DNA of 24,323 bases from Ruminococcaceae bacterium UBA5396 (GCA_002410715.1 DHOG01000210.1:1099-25421); one strand, 5' to 3'; positions 1 to 8,366 are shown, numbered from the stretch's first letter. Translations and numbers: made by a program. The notes: generated by a model from the sequence alone, not told the origin.

Positions 1-36
1 AGATATTATGAATCTTCCGGAAGATTCATAATATCT
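1..36. repeat. Perfect 36-bp palindrome at the window edge
   Basis: Bases 1-18 and 19-36 are exact reverse complements with no spacer. The centre, ATCTTCCGGAAGAT, is a natural 14-bp palindrome. The symmetry reaches base 1, so it may continue outside the window. It overlaps the 3' end of the URO-D-like gene and supplies its stop codon. A contig-end fold-back is the simplest explanation; a true genomic palindrome is the alternative. Confidence 0.9.
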
Positions 37-614
37 ATGCCAGCCTTGCAATAATTGTTGACGATTTTTAAATTCTCCCGGTCAATTATGTCAATCAGGT
101 CAAACAGTTTCGGTTCTTCGTCAAACATACCAAACATCAGATTTTCAAATCCACAAAGATATTGGAGTCTTAAGAATAAAAAACCATGGACCAGTCCGCC
201 TGATGTGAGGTCCCCCCTGTTTTTTGCGTTCTCAATCTTTAAAAACTCAGATTCCCAGTCTCTTTTTCCCCCTCTATCGAGCCATACATTTGAATCGGGC
301 GGCTGATAGGTGTCAAGCTTGCTCCAATCGTCAAGAGGCGGATTAATGGTACAGCCTTCAATACCATACATCCTGTAATGCCACTGATATCCCCAAGCAT
401 CATTTTCCATGATGTCACATGTTCCGTCTCCATACCGGCTGTAGTCGATTTTCCCTGGCTTAAAATTTTGAAAAAAATCCGAATACTTTTCCATAACCGC
501 TTCCATTTCATGCTTATACCGTATCAAAGATGCAAGATTCATATAGATCGATACAGGAATCCATTCCGGATAGTTAAAGGTTACTGTTCTTAAATAGTTT
601 TCACGATTTGTCAC
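6..614 (-). pseudogene. Uroporphyrinogen decarboxylase-like (URO-D superfamily) protein, truncated at the C-terminus
   Basis: The product has 202 residues and starts with GTG at 614, behind a good AAGGTGGGA ribosome binding site. Its sequence (MTNRENYLRTVTFNYPEWIPV at the N-terminus, then a WGYQW/PPLDDW region and FLFLRLQYLCGFENLMFGMFDE) resembles the URO-D/methyltransferase TIM-barrel proteins found in clostridial catabolic loci rather than haem-pathway HemE. Family members have roughly 330-380 residues, so about 40% of the C-terminus is missing. The last residues before the stop are IMNLPEDS, and the stop lies inside the palindrome at 1-36. The truncation is therefore probably an artefact of the sequence edge, not a real pseudogene. 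The gene diverges from the AraC regulator at 759, which may control it. The substrate cannot be told from sequence. Confidence 0.6.
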
Positions 615-640
615 AGCGATCCCACCTTTTTGTTTTTGTT

Positions 641-646
641 ATTATA
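641..646 (-). promoter_or_regulatory. Possible -10 element of the URO-D-like gene
   Basis: On the minus strand TATAAT lies 27 bases upstream of the GTG start. Seventeen bases further upstream is only a poor -35 match (TATTAT, 664-669), so the gene may depend on an activator such as the divergent AraC protein. Confidence 0.4.
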
Positions 647-714
647 CATCCGGAAATATATAGATAATACCATTTAAGAATTATAATATTTTTGTATACA
701 TATTTTAGGTTTGC

Positions 715-723
715 TGATACAAT
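715..723 (+). promoter_or_regulatory. Extended -10 promoter of the AraC-family gene
   Basis: TGaTACAAT at 715-723 is an extended -10 motif. TATACA at 695-700 lies 17 bases upstream as a weak -35. The start codon of the regulator follows 35 bases downstream. Confidence 0.5.
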
Positions 724-758
724 TCAAGTAATAATCAATATGGTAGGGGGCTCGTACC

Positions 759-1601
759 TTGCAGGAAATAAGAGAAGCAATTAATTTCTGTGAAATCTCA
801 ATACCAAACATCCAGACCTTATGTTATGTTAATTTTAAAAAGAGTCATTCACCGCTAAAACTTCATACCCATCCGAATCAATTTGAGATCTGTTTTCACG
901 ATACTGGCGCACAAACATATATCATAGACGGAAAAGAATACAGAACAAATGGCGGTGACATACTTGTTTCATTCCCAAATGAGACCCATAGTACAGGCTC
1001 TTATTGTGAAGAAAAGTCAGCACTTTATTACATAATATTTGAACTTAACCAAAGCATCGAGAGGTTTCTTGAATTTGATGAGACTGAAACCGAATACCTT
1101 CTGCAAAGTTTACTGGGAATTAAAAGAAGGCAGTTTCCTGCGAGTATAAGAATCAAAGAAATTCTTAATCGTGTTTTCTCTGTATATAAAAGCAATCATC
1201 CGCTTAGAATCGGGAAAATAAGGGCACTAATGACCGAGCTTTTCTGTGAACTAATTGATTGCTCCGGTTGTGAAAAAAGGACTGTGCCAAATGACATACA
1301 ACGCGTGATCCACTTTTTGAACCAACATCCAGATTTAAATTTTAAACTATGTGAACTAGCTGAAATAGCATGCCTTTCCCTACCGCGATTTAAGCAAAAA
1401 TTCAAAGAAATTACCGGTTTTCCTCCGATGGAGTATGCAGACAGGCTTAAAATTGAATTAGCCAAGAGATTATTGTCGGATAATAAAAGCACGATAACTG
1501 AGATTTCTTATGATCTCGGATTTTCTTCCAGTCAGCATTTTTCGTCAGTCTTTAAAAAATATACCACCTTTACTCCAAGGCAATTCCGAAAGCTGAATTA
1601 A
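759..1601 (+). CDS. AraC/XylS-family transcriptional regulator
   Basis: The protein has 280 residues, normal for the family. Residues about 15-150 look like an N-terminal cupin sensor domain (HTHPNQFEICFHDTGAQTYIIDGKEY, then GGDILVSFPNETHST). The C-terminal 100 residues hold the two helix-turn-helix motifs: LNFKLCELAEIACLSLPRFKQKFKEITGFPPMEY, then the signature region AKRLLSDNKSTITEISYDLGFSSSQHFSSVFKKYTTFTPRQFR. The TTG start at 759 is chosen because GTAGGGGG at 743-750 is a well-spaced ribosome binding site; an ATG at 739-741 would precede that site. The gene diverges from the URO-D-like gene across about 145 bp. AraC proteins of this layout usually activate a neighbouring catabolic gene set in response to a small ligand; the ligand here is unknown. 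Confidence 0.88.
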   Translation: MQEIREAINFCEISIPNIQTLCYVNFKKSHSPLKLHTHPNQFEICFHDTGAQTYIIDGKEYRTNGGDILVSFPNETHSTGSYCEEKSALYYIIFELNQSIERFLEFDETETEYLLQSLLGIKRRQFPASIRIKEILNRVFSVYKSNHPLRIGKIRALMTELFCELIDCSGCEKRTVPNDIQRVIHFLNQHPDLNFKLCELAEIACLSLPRFKQKFKEITGFPPMEYADRLKIELAKRLLSDNKSTITEISYDLGFSSSQHFSSVFKKYTTFTPRQFRKLN

Positions 1602-1670
1602 CATATTAATATTTTGCACGATATCACGAAGAAATATTTATAAATATGTATTTTGTGCAGCATAAATAAA

Positions 1671-1696
1671 CAGGCAGCCGCTAAAGCGACTGCCTG
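1671..1696 (-). terminator. Terminator of the ABC-2 transporter operon
   Basis: CAGGCAG/CTGCCTG arms continue into CGCT/AGCG with an AA loop and one C-A mismatch. On the minus strand the hairpin is followed by TTTATTTATG, a modest U-rich tract, so it fits termination of the permease gene that ends at 1752. A second hairpin (1723-1744, one G-U pair, TTTT loop) sits between it and the stop codon but has no U-tract. Confidence 0.7.
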
Positions 1697-1751
1697 TGAT
1701 ATGGCACAAACGATTCAATGCAAGCCGCCGGTTTTCCGGTGGCTATGGTTT

Positions 1752-2999
1752 TTATGTCTTAAGCTTAAACATATCTTTAATCTTTAATCTCTGCCCATAG
1801 TGGAGAACCGAGGCCGAGTACAGACGTACCGAAACCATGGCAACCAGAATAATGGCTACGAGAAGAAGCACAACCGAAATGCCGATGTCAATCGGGGCAA
1901 CGTTCTCGTTGAGCAATCGAAACGGCATGATGAACGCCGAGGTAAAGGGAATGTAGGTAACGATACGGCGAATCCCCTGATCGGGCATAAACATAACCAT
2001 ATAGGCTGCATAAAACGAAATCATGCTGATCAGAACCGACGGCATCATGGCAGACTGCAGATCCTCTGCACGGCTGACTGTTGCGCCGCATACCGAATTG
2101 ATCATGGCGAACAGCGCGTAACCCAGCAGGAAGTAAACAAGAATCAGCAGGGCGGAAGCCGGAGTAAAGGATGATAGGGCGAGGGGTACGCCGGATATGG
2201 TGAAATCATCGGGAATTAATAGATTATATCCCAAAGCAGCTGCCAGAATAAAAATGGAGAGCTGTATCAGTCCCAGCGTGCCCATTGCAATGCATTTGCC
2301 AAGAAGAATACGGGACGGCTTGGTCGAAACAATCAAGGTTTCCATAACTCTGGATGTTTTTTCGGACGCCACCGACATTGCGACGCCGTAACCGTAGAAG
2401 TAGATTGCGAAGAAGATAATCATGGTCAAAACGATACCAAGCGCATAGCCTGTGATATCCATTTTGCTAGCCGGAATCGTAATAGAAGGTATATCTGTCA
2501 GGACAAGCTGCGATGTGCTTTCAGTCACACCCGCCTTGGATAAGGCGTCGTCTACGATTACCCGACGTACGGTTTCTTTCATTCTATCCACAGGTACGCC
2601 GGTCATAAAGTCCGTAACTGTGAATCGAAGGGTGGGGACCGCTTGACCTTTCAGAATCTCAAGTGCGGCTATCGATTTGTCTGTTTCGATAATTTTTTTG
2701 TATTCACCGAGCTTGGCAGGATCGCCCATTGTAAACTCGGTATCCGGGAATTCATCCGCCAACGCATCCAAAGCGCCCGGAACAAGATTGTCGGAGTCGA
2801 TTACATAACAGGTATGATTTTTCTCGATTTTACCGCCCGAAGCACTTCCGTTTTTATCCGAATCCCCGCTGTCGATGAGAGCCGGGATTGAGCAGGCCGC
2901 AAAAATCAGGATAAGTACAATGACAGTGGTTACAATAAAGGTTTTCTTGCGGATGTTATCACGGAGGGTGAAAGCAAAAACAGTCATAACCTCTCTCAT
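1752..2999 (-). CDS. ABC-2 type transporter permease (NatB-like)
   Basis: This is a 415-residue membrane protein. There is one transmembrane helix near residues 18-36, then a long hydrophilic segment (about 40-175) expected outside the membrane, then a cluster of about six helices from 180 to 405 (for example YALGIVLTMIIFFAIYFYGYGV and ALLILVYFLLGYALFAMI). The motif SEKTSRVMETLIVSTKPSRILLGK between the first helices of the cluster is typical of the NatB/ABC-2 exporter family. The start overlaps the stop of the upstream ATPase gene by 4 bases, so the two are translationally coupled. Relatives export sodium ions, drugs or peptides; the substrate here cannot be read from the sequence. Confidence 0.88.
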   Translation of the reverse strand: MREVMTVFAFTLRDNIRKKTFIVTTVIVLILIFAACSIPALIDSGDSDKNGSASGGKIEKNHTCYVIDSDNLVPGALDALADEFPDTEFTMGDPAKLGEYKKIIETDKSIAALEILKGQAVPTLRFTVTDFMTGVPVDRMKETVRRVIVDDALSKAGVTESTSQLVLTDIPSITIPASKMDITGYALGIVLTMIIFFAIYFYGYGVAMSVASEKTSRVMETLIVSTKPSRILLGKCIAMGTLGLIQLSIFILAAALGYNLLIPDDFTISGVPLALSSFTPASALLILVYFLLGYALFAMINSVCGATVSRAEDLQSAMMPSVLISMISFYAAYMVMFMPDQGIRRIVTYIPFTSAFIMPFRLLNENVAPIDIGISVVLLLVAIILVAMVSVRLYSASVLHYGQRLKIKDMFKLKT

Positions 3000-3904
3000 A
3001 CCGCTGCACCCACTTTCTCGATAAATATTTCATGTAAAGACGGTTCTCGAATTTCATATCGTTCGGGATAAATCCCATCGTCAATCAGGTTTTTCAAAAA
3101 CGATTGAGCAGCCTCGTCACCGTCAATTATAAATTCGCATCCGTCGGCCTGTTTTTCAAGCAGCCTAACTTGGTGTTTATTGGCGAGAGAAATCACCTGA
3201 TCCAACGTCTCGGATGAACAGCCCAGAGACAGGTTGGTATGTCCGTATCCGGCTTTGATTGAGCGGAGGTTGCCCCCCAGTACGGTGCGCCCTTTGTCCA
3301 GAATCACAAGATCACTGCAATATTGTTCTACAGTGTGCATTTGATGGCTGGACATGATGATGGTTTTTTGCTTCTCAACCAACTCACCGATTAGGCTTTT
3401 AAATATGTTGGTATTTATGGGATCAAGCCCGCTGAAGGGTTCATCAAGAAAGATTAACGACGGATCATGAATGATGGCTGCAATCAGCTGTATTTTCTGC
3501 TGGTTGCCCTTTGAAAGCTTTTCAGCAAGCATTTTACTGTATTCTGTTACACCAAGGCGCTCCAGCCACTGGTTGGCAGCACGGGCTGCATCGGAACGAT
3601 TCATACCGCGCAGCTGCCCAAAATAAATCAACTGCTCAAGCACACGAACCTTGGGGTATATGCCACGCTCTTCCGGCATATACCCGAATTTCACGGCATT
3701 ACTGCTGACCGGCTTTCCATCCCAGAGTATTTCGCCCGCATCCTTTTTCATGATTCCGAGGATTATGCGGATGGCGGTGGTTTTACCGGCTCCGTTGGTA
3801 CCCAGCAGTCCGAACACACCCGGTTGGTCGATTTCAAAGCTGAGGTTGTCAACGGCTTTTTTTTCGCCAAAGGATTTGCTGATATTACTGACAGTCAAGC
3901 ACAA
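2996..3904 (-). CDS. ABC transporter ATP-binding protein (NatA-like, with C-terminal DUF4162-type region)
   Basis: The protein has 302 residues and every ATPase motif: Walker A GTNGAGKTT (residues 35-43), signature LSKGN (130-134), Walker B LIFLDEP (150-156) and H-loop His187. The Q-loop area reads GYMPEERGIYP, as in NatA-type exporters, where the usual Gln is replaced. The last 90 residues resemble the DUF4162 accessory domain. Translation starts with TTG at 3904 behind GAAGGAG; no ATG fits better. It energises the permease encoded immediately downstream. A perfect inverted repeat at 3928-3950 lies just upstream and may be an operator. Confidence 0.9.
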   Translation of the reverse strand: MCLTVSNISKSFGEKKAVDNLSFEIDQPGVFGLLGTNGAGKTTAIRIILGIMKKDAGEILWDGKPVSSNAVKFGYMPEERGIYPKVRVLEQLIYFGQLRGMNRSDAARAANQWLERLGVTEYSKMLAEKLSKGNQQKIQLIAAIIHDPSLIFLDEPFSGLDPINTNIFKSLIGELVEKQKTIIMSSHQMHTVEQYCSDLVILDKGRTVLGGNLRSIKAGYGHTNLSLGCSSETLDQVISLANKHQVRLLEKQADGCEFIIDGDEAAQSFLKNLIDDGIYPERYEIREPSLHEIFIEKVGAAV

Positions 3905-3927
3905 GCAAAGTCACTCCTTCTATTCAC

Positions 3928-3950
3928 TATTACAATCATTTATTGTAATA
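3928..3950. promoter_or_regulatory. Perfect inverted repeat, candidate operator of the ABC exporter
   Basis: TATTACAAT and ATTGTAATA are 9-bp perfect arms separated by CATTT. The site lies 24-46 bases upstream of the TTG start of the ATPase gene, where a repressor would block transcription, and about 60 bases before the promoter of the divergent beta-helix gene. No regulator gene sits beside it in the window. Confidence 0.5.
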
Positions 3951-4010
3951 ATATCACGCCGACGCTTAAATTTCAAATATTTTACAAATAGGAAAATATA
4001 AAAAATTATA

Positions 4011-4039
4011 TTGAATCATAAATGTATAAGTGATAAAGT
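4011..4039 (+). promoter_or_regulatory. Promoter of the beta-helix transferase gene
   Basis: TTGAAT (4011-4016) is followed after 17 bases by TAAAGT (4034-4039), preceded by TGA as an extended -10. The predicted transcript begins near 4046. That places the longer open frame's GTG at 4030 outside the mRNA and supports the ATG at 4129. Confidence 0.5.
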
Positions 4040-4128
4040 ATATTACAGCTTATTCCAATCAGAGAAAAAATTATTTCGAGAAAACTACTTGTATCGCTAA
4101 AATGGGAATGCAGAAAGGGGGATTCTTG

Positions 4129-4821
4129 ATGGGAAAAACAGAACAATCAGGATGTAATGAGCTAAGGATTGATTCATTGTTTGAAACCGGCCATACCGTG
4201 GCGTGGCCGCTGCTGCAAAATTCCGTATATCCGTGGGAAGTGCTTGCAAAAATTAAGAAGTTTATACAGGCTACAGGAGCAACCCTCAGCAGTGATGAAT
4301 ATGATATTCCCCGGGCGGGCGTCTGGATACATAAAACAGCGGTTGTTGCCTCCACCGCTTTTATCGGAGATGATGTTATTATCGGGGCCGAAGCTGAGAT
4401 CCGCCACTGTGCCTTTATCCGGGGGAGTGCGATTATCGGCAAAGGCTGCGTTGTGGGAAATTCCACCGAGCTGAAAAATGTAATTTTGTTTGATTTAGTT
4501 CAGGTGCCGCATTATAATTACGTGGGTGACTCGATTTTGGGGTACAAGTCTCACATGGGAGCGGGCGCGATTACCTCGAATGTTAAGAGTGACAAAACAT
4601 TGATTTGTGTTTCCTGTAACGGTGAAAAAATAGAAACCAGGCTGAAGAAGTTTGGCGCCATACTGGGCGACTATGTAGAGGTGGGATGCGGCTCGGTGCT
4701 GAATCCCGGTTCGATTATCGGTCCGCATACCAGCATCTATCCGCTGTCATCTGTGCGGGGCTGCATTCCCGCCGGATGCATATACAAACGGCAGGGTGAG
4801 ATTGCAAAAAGACATGATTGA
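4129..4821 (+). CDS. Left-handed beta-helix (hexapeptide repeat) acyl/nucleotidyltransferase-like protein
   Basis: The product has 230 residues from the ATG at 4129, which lies 7 bases after AAAGGGGG. The frame is open back to 4030, but the promoter and ribosome site favour 4129. From about residue 65 to 215 it is built of hexapeptide repeats ([IV]-x-[G/D]... turns such as VWIHKTAVVAS, AFIGDDVIIGAEAEI, AIIGKGCVVGNST, YVGDSILGYKSHMGAGAITSNV, SIIGPHTSIYP). The stretch NYVGDSILGYKSHMGAGAITSN resembles the acetyltransferase half of GlmU. Clostridial relatives are often named UDP-N-acetylglucosamine pyrophosphorylase, but the N-terminal nucleotidyltransferase domain is absent, so that name should not be trusted. 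An acyl transfer role on a sugar nucleotide is plausible. The gene stands alone, with its terminator starting at the stop codon. Confidence 0.8.
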   Translation: MGKTEQSGCNELRIDSLFETGHTVAWPLLQNSVYPWEVLAKIKKFIQATGATLSSDEYDIPRAGVWIHKTAVVASTAFIGDDVIIGAEAEIRHCAFIRGSAIIGKGCVVGNSTELKNVILFDLVQVPHYNYVGDSILGYKSHMGAGAITSNVKSDKTLICVSCNGEKIETRLKKFGAILGDYVEVGCGSVLNPGSIIGPHTSIYPLSSVRGCIPAGCIYKRQGEIAKRHD

Positions 4822-4865
4822 TAAAAAATGTGACGCAAAACTCATGCGTCACATTTTTTATCAAT
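4817..4865. terminator. Bidirectional terminator overlapping a stop codon
   Basis: Perfect 21-bp arms (4817-4837 and 4845-4865) enclose a 7-base loop. The stem contains an A6 tract and a T6 tract, so it works in both directions. It lies between the convergent beta-helix gene and the M23 peptidase gene. The TGA stop at 4819-4821 is part of the stem. Confidence 0.92.
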
Positions 4866-4891
4866 TGGAGCAGCTTACTGCGTAATGATTC

Positions 4892-5947
4892 TTATTCCTC
4901 AATAATTTCACGTATATTATAGACTCGGCTGTATTCCTTTGTTTCCGGATCCTTTACCACCTCGCTTTTGTGGCGATACAATAGCCGGATAATCGGATAA
5001 ATATTAATCCAAATTTCGTTGTTGCACTCCTTCTGTGATTCATCAAAAACAAGCTGGAGCCCAATATGCAGATGTGCCTGACGTATATTATTTACGTTTT
5101 CCTTCAGACTGTAGCCTGTGCGTCCGAGATAGCCGATTACATCGCCCGGATTAACTGCCGAACCCACCTTGAGGGATTTATTATAGGGAAAATCCTTGCG
5201 AAGATGGGCATAATAATAATAACGCTTGGTATCATGGCTTCGTATTCCGATACGCCAACCGCCATATTGATTCCAGCCCAGCGCTTCCACGGTTCCGCCT
5301 TCTACCGCAATAATGGGCGTCCCAATTGAACCCATCATATCATGACCGAGATGTCTGCGGGTGAACCCATAGGAACGGCTGACACCGAAATCGTCAAAAT
5401 CGTTATAATAATAACCTTTGGCAAACGGAGAGAATGCTTTGATTCCATATTTTCTCTCCCATTTCTTTCCGATTTGAGTTGCTTGGTCCTGAACCTCAAT
5501 TTCATAGGTTCCCACAAGACCTGAAAGCGCTGCTGTAAACGATTCATGATAATAGTCGTAATACTTTAGGTTTTCGGTCAGTTCCTCCATGGTTTTGCCC
5601 GCTTTTATCTGGTCGGCGACCAGATCCAGATGCCCTGTCTTAAAGCCTTTAAAATTATTGCCGTTCTTGGCGGCAATATAAGCCAGCAGATTAATAAAGC
5701 TCATCGGTGTTTCACTGTCATGATATTTTACATCCAGCTTTATGGCATAATCCAGCGCTTCATATGTAACGTTAAAATCCACCCATTTTATCAGATGGTT
5801 GTCCTGCTCTATATCCTGCTCTTTTTCGGTTGCATTTACCATATCGGTTCTGACAAAAAACAACAAGCTGCTGCCTGTCAGAAAAAAAATTACAAGCAGA
5901 AACACTGCAATCCGAAAAAGTGATTTACGACGAACAAGGATAACCAT
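4892..5947 (-). CDS. Membrane-anchored M23 (LytM-type) metallopeptidase
   Basis: The protein has 351 residues. Residues 11-32 form one N-terminal transmembrane helix after a basic VRRK stretch, so the enzyme faces the cell wall. A middle region (about 60-165) resembles lysozyme-like helical segments of wall enzymes but was not identified. The M23 domain spans about 190-325 and has all zinc and catalytic residues: HxxxD as H199-L-G-H-D203, His248 in YAHL, and H292-L-H294. M23 enzymes cut peptide cross-links of peptidoglycan. SpoIIQ-like relatives act in sporulation, and an intact active site would allow a real hydrolase. The ribosome site AAAGG lies about 11 bases before the ATG. It converges on the beta-helix gene across a shared terminator. 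Confidence 0.88.
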   Translation of the reverse strand: MVILVRRKSLFRIAVFLLVIFFLTGSSLLFFVRTDMVNATEKEQDIEQDNHLIKWVDFNVTYEALDYAIKLDVKYHDSETPMSFINLLAYIAAKNGNNFKGFKTGHLDLVADQIKAGKTMEELTENLKYYDYYHESFTAALSGLVGTYEIEVQDQATQIGKKWERKYGIKAFSPFAKGYYYNDFDDFGVSRSYGFTRRHLGHDMMGSIGTPIIAVEGGTVEALGWNQYGGWRIGIRSHDTKRYYYYAHLRKDFPYNKSLKVGSAVNPGDVIGYLGRTGYSLKENVNNIRQAHLHIGLQLVFDESQKECNNEIWINIYPIIRLLYRHKSEVVKDPETKEYSRVYNIREIIEE

Positions 5948-6132
5948 ATAAACACACGCCTTTCAGGTCAAGTCATAGAGTGTCGTTTATATGTTTATGT
6001 TTGAAAGACAACTAAAATTCGCTTAAAATATCCAGACATATCAAATACATGTTAAGAATGCCAAAAAGAACGCCAAATTAAGGCGATAATATTTACCTTA
6101 TCAAAAGTGATTTAAGTTGTGCATGCTATTTG

Positions 6133-6152
6133 TGAGAACTTAAATGTTCTCA
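6133..6152. repeat. Short inverted repeat upstream of the RsiV-like gene
   Basis: TGAGAAC and GTTCTCA form 7-bp arms around TTAAAT, 54 bases before the ATG. It could be an operator or a small leader hairpin. The rest of the 5948-6206 gap shows no clear gene or strong promoter. Confidence 0.3.
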
Positions 6153-6206
6153 AGGCAGCTTTTAAAAACCCGCCTTTATTTATAAAAAATTAAAGGGGGG
6201 GAATGG

Positions 6207-6899
6207 ATGCATCATACCCTCACATCTTTATTTGCCGTAATGATGACCATCACCGCGCCTGTCACGCAGGTTGGTGATATTGCCATTTGCGCCGTAAGTG
6301 AGCAGGTGAGCGGCGACCAATTTATGTTCACCGGCCATTGTCCGCGCTTTTCAGGTATAGGGGATGCCAAAGCACAGAAATCCCTGAATGCCCAGATGCA
6401 TGAAATTGTTCAGGGCGCTCTGTTCCGCACAAAGGCGGCTGCGGCGGTGCTGCCAACCGACGACAGGTCGGAGCAGCGGAAAGCCGAAGGCGTTTTCGGA
6501 TATGAGGTCAAGCGAAACGGCGGAGGGGTTGTCAGCCTTTTGTTTACCGATACCCTCTATGCAGGGCGAGCCGATACAAAACAGGCCAAAACCGGTTTAT
6601 CCTTTTATACTGGAAACGGTGAGGTTTTTGATTTGATCGGGTTGTTTATGAACAGTGAAGAGGGGATGGAGCAGATTAATAAAGAGGTATCTCGCCAGCT
6701 TTCCGAACGGGGACTTGTTACCGCACTTCAAAAGCAAAATCCCAAAATTGAAGCGGAGCAGCAATTTTATCTGACGAATACCGACTTGGTTCTGATTATA
6801 CCCGAAACCACATGGTTTAGGCGTGAAATGGGCACAGTAGAATTTATAATTCCATTTGCAAAAATGAATCGCTGCCTGAAAAATCAATTTGCACAGTAA
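6207..6899 (+). CDS. Secreted or membrane-tethered DUF3298/RsiV-like protein
   Basis: The protein has 230 residues. A hydrophobic segment at residues 5-18 (LTSLFAVMMTITAP) looks like a short signal peptide, although it lacks the usual basic start. The C-terminal third, with FYLTNTDLVLIIPETTWFRREMGTVEFIIPF, matches the conserved end of the DUF3298 domain found in RsiV anti-sigma factors and related extracellular proteins. There is no cytoplasmic anti-sigma part and no sigma factor gene next door, so an RsiV role is not supported; a lysozyme-binding or wall-sensing role is only inference. A GGGGGG-rich ribosome site lies directly before the ATG. The gene is monocistronic, converging on the MATE gene. 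Confidence 0.65.
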   Translation: MHHTLTSLFAVMMTITAPVTQVGDIAICAVSEQVSGDQFMFTGHCPRFSGIGDAKAQKSLNAQMHEIVQGALFRTKAAAAVLPTDDRSEQRKAEGVFGYEVKRNGGGVVSLLFTDTLYAGRADTKQAKTGLSFYTGNGEVFDLIGLFMNSEEGMEQINKEVSRQLSERGLVTALQKQNPKIEAEQQFYLTNTDLVLIIPETTWFRREMGTVEFIIPFAKMNRCLKNQFAQ

Positions 6900-6902
6900 T
6901 TA

Positions 6903-6934
6903 AAACCGGCTTTCCGATTGCGGAAAGCCGGTTT
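6903..6934. terminator. Bidirectional terminator between the RsiV-like gene and the MATE gene
   Basis: Fourteen-bp perfect arms (AAACCGGCTTTCCG and its complement) enclose ATTG. The minus-strand side is followed by TTTTAATT, so it fits best as the MATE terminator but can serve both converging genes. Confidence 0.85.
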
Positions 6935-6950
6935 ATCTTACAACCGAAAC

Positions 6951-8366
6951 CTACCCCAGTAGATTGTGGTTGCGCCACTTGCCCCCTCGAAACCTTATGT
7001 GGAAAATCAGACTGCGCACACCCCACTCAATAATCATGGCAATCCATACCCCGGTGATACCAAATGGCAAAATAATGCCTAGGACATAGCCAAGTACGAC
7101 ACGGATTAGCCACATTGTAGTCAGGGCCGCTATCAGTGTAAACCGGGCATCCCCCGCCGCACGAAGAGCGGATGGAGTAATAAAGCTGGCCGGCCATAAA
7201 AGCGGTGTCGCTGCCCAGGTGATATAGATGATGATTTTGATTGAAGGAATAATTGTGGGAGAAGGCGAAAAAAGACCGATCAGTGACGGTAAAAATGGAA
7301 GGAGAATAAGGATTAGAACCACAACAGACAGCGAACCAAGCACCAGAAAGGATCGGACAAACTTACGCGCATCATTATAATTCCGGTTGCCGATGCACTG
7401 TCCAATAACCGTTATAGCGGCGAGGTTGCAGGAGAGCACGCCCACCTGTGGCAGGGTGGATAGGGAGTTGCAAATCGCATTGACGGTAAGCGCATTTGTT
7501 CCAAGCAGCACGATGAAGGTCTGGGTAAGCAGCTTTCCACCGTTAAAAAACATCTGCTCGGCGGCAAAGGGAATACCAATAAAAAGGATGCGCTTCAGCA
7601 TGGAAAAATCAAGTCGGATTACGTCCTTGAAACGAAATACAATGGTATTATGTATCATTCGCATATAAATCAGCGAGCATACCATTCCCAAAAGCCGTGA
7701 AGCCAACAGGGAATATACCAATCCCCAGACGCCCATTTTCAGAACATTGAGGAAAATTACATTAAACAACACATAGGTACCGTTTTTAATCAGAGACAGC
7801 CAAAGTGTGGCTTTGGTAGCGCCGACGCCGCGAAGAGCACCGCCAACCGCCTCGATTACCCCAACCAGTGTGTAGGAAATGCTGCTTCCGATTAAATACA
7901 GACGCGCGTTGTCTATAACAGCCTGCTCTGCTTTGCCAAATAAAAAGCTTAATATCTGACTGTGAAAACCGGATACTGTAAGGCCGATAATGAACGATAT
8001 CAGAGAAACCGCCGCAATAGTCTGTGCGGCTGCCTTTGAAAAGGCTGTCGAATTTCCGGCGCCTCTGTACTGTGCAACAATAACCGTGCCGCCTGTTGCC
8101 AATGCAATAAAAACATTAAATATAAAAATATTCAGCGAATCTACCATACCGACCGCCGCCACCGCCGCCTCGCCCGATGCGCTTATCATGGCCGTATTCA
8201 GCAGGGCAAGCAAAATAATAAAAGCCTGGTCCATAAGCAGGGGGACAATGATGGCGAAAACCTGGCGAAAATCCATGGATTCACCCGACAAGTGCCGCTC
8301 CAAAACCTTTACGGCTCTCTGTTTTACATGCAATAATGCTGCGCGCAGGCGCATTTTAACGAGCAT
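6951..8366 (-). CDS. MATE-family multidrug efflux transporter
   Basis: The protein has 471 residues with about 12 hydrophobic helices in two related halves (FRQVFAIIVPLLMDQAFIILLALLNTAMIS begins the first; FSMLKRILFIGIPFAAEQMFFNGGKLLTQTF begins the second). This two-fold MatE layout and the length are normal for the family. Members expel cationic drugs or metabolites in exchange for Na+ or H+; the true substrate is unknown. A basic 30-residue tail precedes the first helix, so the start might also be an internal ATG (residue 31, MDFRQ), but the upstream ATG follows GGGTGAG. It has its own promoter at 8414-8442. Confidence 0.9.
   Translation of the reverse strand: MLVKMRLRAALLHVKQRAVKVLERHLSGESMDFRQVFAIIVPLLMDQAFIILLALLNTAMISASGEAAVAAVGMVDSLNIFIFNVFIALATGGTVIVAQYRGAGNSTAFSKAAAQTIAAVSLISFIIGLTVSGFHSQILSFLFGKAEQAVIDNARLYLIGSSISYTLVGVIEAVGGALRGVGATKATLWLSLIKNGTYVLFNVIFLNVLKMGVWGLVYSLLASRLLGMVCSLIYMRMIHNTIVFRFKDVIRLDFSMLKRILFIGIPFAAEQMFFNGGKLLTQTFIVLLGTNALTVNAICNSLSTLPQVGVLSCNLAAITVIGQCIGNRNYNDARKFVRSFLVLGSLSVVVLILILLPFLPSLIGLFSPSPTIIPSIKIIIYITWAATPLLWPASFITPSALRAAGDARFTLIAALTTMWLIRVVLGYVLGIILPFGITGVWIAMIIEWGVRSLIFHIRFRGGKWRNHNLLG

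Noticed and set aside
1723..1744. Second terminator hairpin after the ABC permease gene
   Set aside because: The stem with one G-U pair is good but there is no U-tract on either strand; the hairpin at 1671-1696 fits better.
4129..4821. Full UDP-N-acetylglucosamine pyrophosphorylase (GlmU)
   Set aside because: Only a hexapeptide-repeat domain is present; the nucleotidyltransferase domain with its GxGTRM motif is absent.
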